Assembly (NCBI GenBank): GCA_003216915.1
Contig: QCIB01000003.1
Location: forward strand, 50,175 to 114,174
Length of the DNA: 64,000 bases
Reading direction: 5' to 3'
Source: Prochlorococcus sp. AG-402-I23
GTDB taxonomy: Bacteria > Cyanobacteriota > Cyanobacteriia > PCC-6307 > Cyanobiaceae
The notes under the pieces were generated by a model that was not told the origin of the DNA, made no database searches, and worked only from the letters and a program-made list of their open reading frames with translations. Below are positions 60,340 to 64,000 of this stretch, piece by piece (position 1 is the first letter of the stretch; each line of letters opens with the position of its first letter). Position numbers and translations under genes: made by a program.

Positions 60340-62508
60340 GTGGAAGGAAAAAATAAGTCGATCACGTTTGACGGACGAGAGATACGACTAACTACAGGAC
60401 TATATGCTCCTCAAGCAAGTGGATCAGTAATGATTGAGTGTGGTGACACCTCATTATTAGTTACAGCAACAAAAACTACAAAAAAAGAAGCTTCAGACTT
60501 TCTACCTCTTATATGCGACTATGAGGAAAAACTTTATGCTGCTGGGAGAATTCCAGGTGGTTTTATGAGGAGAGAAGGTCGCCCTCCAGAAAGAGCGACT
60601 TTAATTGCAAGATTGATTGATAGGCCAATGAGGCCGCTTTTCCCCTCATGGATGCGAGACGAGATACAAATAGTTGCCTCTTGCCTTTCTTTAGATGAGA
60701 GGGTGCCTGCAGATGTTTTAGCTGTTACAGGAGCTTCAATTGCAACTTTACTTGGCGAGATCCCATTTTATGGGCCAATGGCTGCAGTTAGAGTTGGACT
60801 AATTGGGGATGATTTCATCCTGAATCCAAGCTATAGAGAAATAGAAAAAGGCGATTTAGATATTGTTGTTGCAGGATCACCTAACGGTATTGTCATGATT
60901 GAAGCAGGTGCCAATCAATTATCAGAGCAAGATACGATCGAAGCTATAGATTTTGGCTATGAGGCAGTAACTGAACTAATTAAATCTCAAGAAGATTTAC
61001 TAAAAGATTTAGGTATAAAACAGGTTAAGCCATCGGGCCCTGAAGAAGATAAAACATTGTCCTCATATTTAGAGAAAAATTGTACAAAAGGGATTGAGTT
61101 GGTTTTAAAGAAATTTGACCAAACCAAAGAGGAGAGAGATCTTGAACTTGAAAAAATAAAAGTTGAGACTCAAGGTAAAATCGAATCTTTGAAAGATGAT
61201 AACTCGTTAAAAGTTCTTATTTCCGAGAATGATAAGCTATTAAGTTCAGACTTTAAAAAACTTACAAAGAAATTAATGAGGTCACAAATTATTAATGATG
61301 GCAAAAGAGTTGATGGCAGAGATTTAGACGAAGTTAGAAAAATATCAGCATCCGCAGGAATTCTTCCTAAAAGAGTTCATGGCTCTGCATTATTTCAAAG
61401 AGGCTTAACCCAAGTTTTATCTACAACTACTTTAGGTACCCCGAGCGATGCTCAAGAAATGGATGACCTAAATCCAAGTACTGAGAAAACTTATTTACAT
61501 CACTATAATTTCCCTCCTTACTCAGTAGGAGAAACAAGACCAATGCGAACTCCTGGGAGAAGGGAAATTGGACATGGAGCATTAGCTGAGAGAGCAATAA
61601 TTCCTGTACTACCTGGTAAAGAAACATTTCCATATGTATTAAGGGTGGTTAGCGAAGTTTTAAGTTCGAACGGATCAACTTCCATGGGATCTGTTTGTGG
61701 AAGCACCCTTTCATTATTAGATGCGGGAGTTCCTTTAAAAGCTCCTGTCAGTGGTACTGCTATGGGTTTAATCAAAGAAGGTAAAGAAGTGCGAATTCTC
61801 ACAGACATACAAGGAATTGAAGACTTTCTTGGAGACATGGACTTTAAAGTTGCTGGAACTGATAAGGGAATAACTGCATTACAAATGGATATGAAAATTA
61901 CAGGTTTGCCAGTCTCTATTATTTCTGATGCAATTAAAAAAGCTCGTCCTGCACGATTACATATCTTAGAAAAGATGCAAGAGGCAATAGATAAACCTCA
62001 AGAATCCCTTTCTCCACACGCTCCTCGCCTATTAAGCTTTAGAATTGATCCTGAGCTTATAGGAACAGTCATTGGACCTGGTGGAAGAACTATCAAAGGA
62101 ATCACTGAAAGAACTAATACAAAAATTGATATAGAAGATGGTGGAATTGTCACTATTGCTTCTCATGACGGAGCTGCTGCAGAAGAAGCTCAAAAGATAA
62201 TTGAAGGATTAACACGCAAGGTTCATGAGGGTGAGATCTTCTCTGGTGTCGTAACAAGAATAATCCCTATTGGTGCATTCGTGGAAATTTTACCTGGAAA
62301 AGAAGGGATGGTTCATATATCTCAACTATCGGAAGCTCGAGTAGAAAGGGTTGAAGATGTAGTAAGACAAGGTGATGAAGTAACTGTAAGAGTTCGTGAA
62401 ATTGATAGCAGGGGGAGGATTAATCTTACCTTGAGAGGAGTGGCACAAAATGGTGGGATGTCTTATCCCGAGCCAACCCCTACACCTGTAGCGCCTTTAA
62501 ATTCTTAA
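60340..62508 (+). CDS. pnp: polyribonucleotide nucleotidyltransferase (GTG start)
   Basis: RRDGRP-like [40 protein letters not shown]1 domain. Confidence 0.98.
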   Translation: MEGKNKSITFDGREIRLTTGLYAPQASGSVMIECGDTSLLVTATKTTKKEASDFLPLICDYEEKLYAAGRIPGGFMRREGRPPERATLIARLIDRPMRPLFPSWMRDEIQIVASCLSLDERVPADVLAVTGASIATLLGEIPFYGPMAAVRVGLIGDDFILNPSYREIEKGDLDIVVAGSPNGIVMIEAGANQLSEQDTIEAIDFGYEAVTELIKSQEDLLKDLGIKQVKPSGPEEDKTLSSYLEKNCTKGIELVLKKFDQTKEERDLELEKIKVETQGKIESLKDDNSLKVLISENDKLLSSDFKKLTKKLMRSQIINDGKRVDGRDLDEVRKISASAGILPKRVHGSALFQRGLTQVLSTTTLGTPSDAQEMDDLNPSTEKTYLHHYNFPPYSVGETRPMRTPGRREIGHGALAERAIIPVLPGKETFPYVLRVVSEVLSSNGSTSMGSVCGSTLSLLDAGVPLKAPVSGTAMGLIKEGKEVRILTDIQGIEDFLGDMDFKVAGTDKGITALQMDMKITGLPVSIISDAIKKARPARLHILEKMQEAIDKPQESLSPHAPRLLSFRIDPELIGTVIGPGGRTIKGITERTNTKIDIEDGGIVTIASHDGAAAEEAQKIIEGLTRKVHEGEIFSGVVTRIIPIGAFVEILPGKEGMVHISQLSEARVERVEDVVRQGDEVTVRVREIDSRGRINLTLRGVAQNGGMSYPEPTPTPVAPLNS

Positions 62509-62509
62509 T

Positions 62510-63409
62510 TCAAGGATAAATACTATATTGCTGAATAATTTCTTTAACTTGCGAGCAAATTATATGATGATTTTGCTTGTTGTTTGAAGCAATTATAATA
62601 CCTTGATGTTGTAAATCATCTCTCGCATAAACCAAGTCTTTATTATACAAATCAGTAATTGAGCCTCCTGCTGCTTTTAAAATTGCTTCCGGAGCTGCAA
62701 AATCCCAGTCTTTTGGTGCACTTTTACCAGGCGAACTTAATGAAATATAGATATCACTTTCTCCCCTAATGATTGAGGCAATTTTGCATCCAATACTTCC
62801 CATTACAATCATTTTCTTAAAATTAATCCTATTTAGTAATTCTATTAATTTCTCATTTCTGTGATTTTTACTAGTCACAACAGTCATATCTTGGAGGCTA
62901 TTTGTTTGAGACATATTAGGTTTTTGAAAACCCCCATTTCTTCTTTCGCACCACAGTTTGTCTTCGTGGGAAATCCATAATTCATCCTTTTCAGGTATAA
63001 GAACTACTCCAATATATGGTTTCCTCTGATAATTCAATGCTAAATGCATTGCATAATTTCCAGTTCCTTGAATAAAATCTTTTGTTCCATCTAAAGGATC
63101 AAGAACCCAAAGCCAATCAGCATTATTATTAAAATAATTAGATTCTATTTTGAAGTTTTCTTCACTTAAGATTTCCCATTTAATATCTTTATATTTTTGA
63201 TTTATTTTATTTATTATTAACTCATTAACCTCAAGATCAGCCAAAGTTACAGGATCATTATTATTTTTATTTTTAAGAAAATCTTTTTTTTGTTCTGAAT
63301 TTTTAATAATATTGGCGTAGTGCAATAAGGTATCTGAAGCTTCCCAGCTAAAGTTCCTCAGATCATCGATAAGATCATTAAGATCTACACCACATGGTAA
63401 TTTAATCAA
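62510..63409 (-). CDS. cysQ: 3'(2'),5'-bisphosphate nucleotidase CysQ-like
   Basis: DPVTLADLEVNELI, LDPLDGTKDFIQGTGNYAMHLAL, KDWDFAAPEAILKAAGG. Confidence 0.93.
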   Translation of the reverse strand: MIKLPCGVDLNDLIDDLRNFSWEASDTLLHYANIIKNSEQKKDFLKNKNNNDPVTLADLEVNELIINKINQKYKDIKWEILSEENFKIESNYFNNNADWLWVLDPLDGTKDFIQGTGNYAMHLALNYQRKPYIGVVLIPEKDELWISHEDKLWCERRNGGFQKPNMSQTNSLQDMTVVTSKNHRNEKLIELLNRINFKKMIVMGSIGCKIASIIRGESDIYISLSSPGKSAPKDWDFAAPEAILKAAGGSITDLYNKDLVYARDDLQHQGIIIASNNKQNHHIICSQVKEIIQQYSIYP

Positions 63410-63412
63410 TTA

Positions 63413-64000
63413 ATGGCACATAATTTCTCATTATCTCATAGAAAAGAAGAACCGGAAAATGGAATTTTATATATGGTGGGTACACCGATTGGTAATTTAA
63501 ATGATATTTCTCCTAGAGCAATTAATATTCTTGCTAATGTTTCTTTAGTTGCCTGCGAAGACACAAGACAAACCAGAAAAATAATGAATAAATTTAGTAT
63601 TTCCAACAATTTGATAAGTTTTAATAAAGAAAATTCTTTCCATAAAATTTCAAGTCTAATTACTGATCTAAAGGCAGGTAAATCAGTCGCAATTGTAAGC
63701 GATGCAGGGATGCCTGGAATTTGTGATCCCGGAGAAAATATAGTGAGTCAAGTCAAGTCTAAGGGAATTGAAGTTATCTGTATTCCTGGGGCATGTGCAG
63801 CCATAACTGCTCTAGTTTCAAGTGGTATCCCATCTTCTAGATTCGTATTTGAAGGCTTTCTTCCTAAAAAAAAAATTGAAAGAGAAAAAATTCTTTTTGA
63901 AATAAGTAAAAATGATAAAACAACCATAATTTATGAGTCACCTCATCGTCTTAAGAAATTATTGAGAGAATTATTTGATTTCTGTGGGGGTGATAGAAAA
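63413..64000 (+). CDS. rsmI: 16S rRNA (cytidine-2'-O)-methyltransferase RsmI, truncated by window end
   Basis: ILYMVGTPIGNLNDISPRAINIL, CEDTRQTRKI, VSDAGMPGICDPG. Confidence 0.95.
   Translation, partial: MAHNFSLSHRKEEPENGILYMVGTPIGNLNDISPRAINILANVSLVACEDTRQTRKIMNKFSISNNLISFNKENSFHKISSLITDLKAGKSVAIVSDAGMPGICDPGENIVSQVKSKGIEVICIPGACAAITALVSSGIPSSRFVFEGFLPKKKIEREKILFEISKNDKTTIIYESPHRLKKLLRELFDFCGGDRK

Overview
The window looks like a chromosomal segment of a high-light-adapted Prochlorococcus: AT-rich, compact, with pcb, psbD/psbC, petM, a thioredoxin reductase-thioredoxin fusion, an hli cluster and pntA/A2/B. Most of it is ordinary core genome: ychF, polA, cysS, dxr, pnt, trxB-trx, infA, ycf39, ilvN, ycf4, psbDC, maf, cobQ, glyQ, sppA, aroH, rpmH-rnpA-yidC-ycf46-serS-rseP-rpsN-pnp, cysQ and rsmI. 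The accessory signal lies at about 29.7-35.9 kb. There I see: (i) a GC-rich, internally triplicated outer-membrane beta-barrel-like gene; (ii) a Yfr2-family-like ncRNA; (iii) small orphan genes; (iv) a low-coding tract next to tRNA-Ser(CGA) with a 14-nt and a shorter copy of the tRNA 3' end in the orientation expected for integration at the tRNA. The roughly 1.9 kb between the 14-nt copy and the tRNA carries a TPR-repeat gene and TGAGACAT-like repeats at both ends but no integrase, so it may be a small non-autonomous, tycheposon/satellite-like element. Other points: a decayed gene pair at 12.3-13.0 kb, palindromes in the futA/idiA-piuC divergent promoter, and a stand-alone 2Fe-2S protein with CO-dehydrogenase-small-subunit-type cysteine spacing. 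All calls come from reading the sequence; no database search was run.
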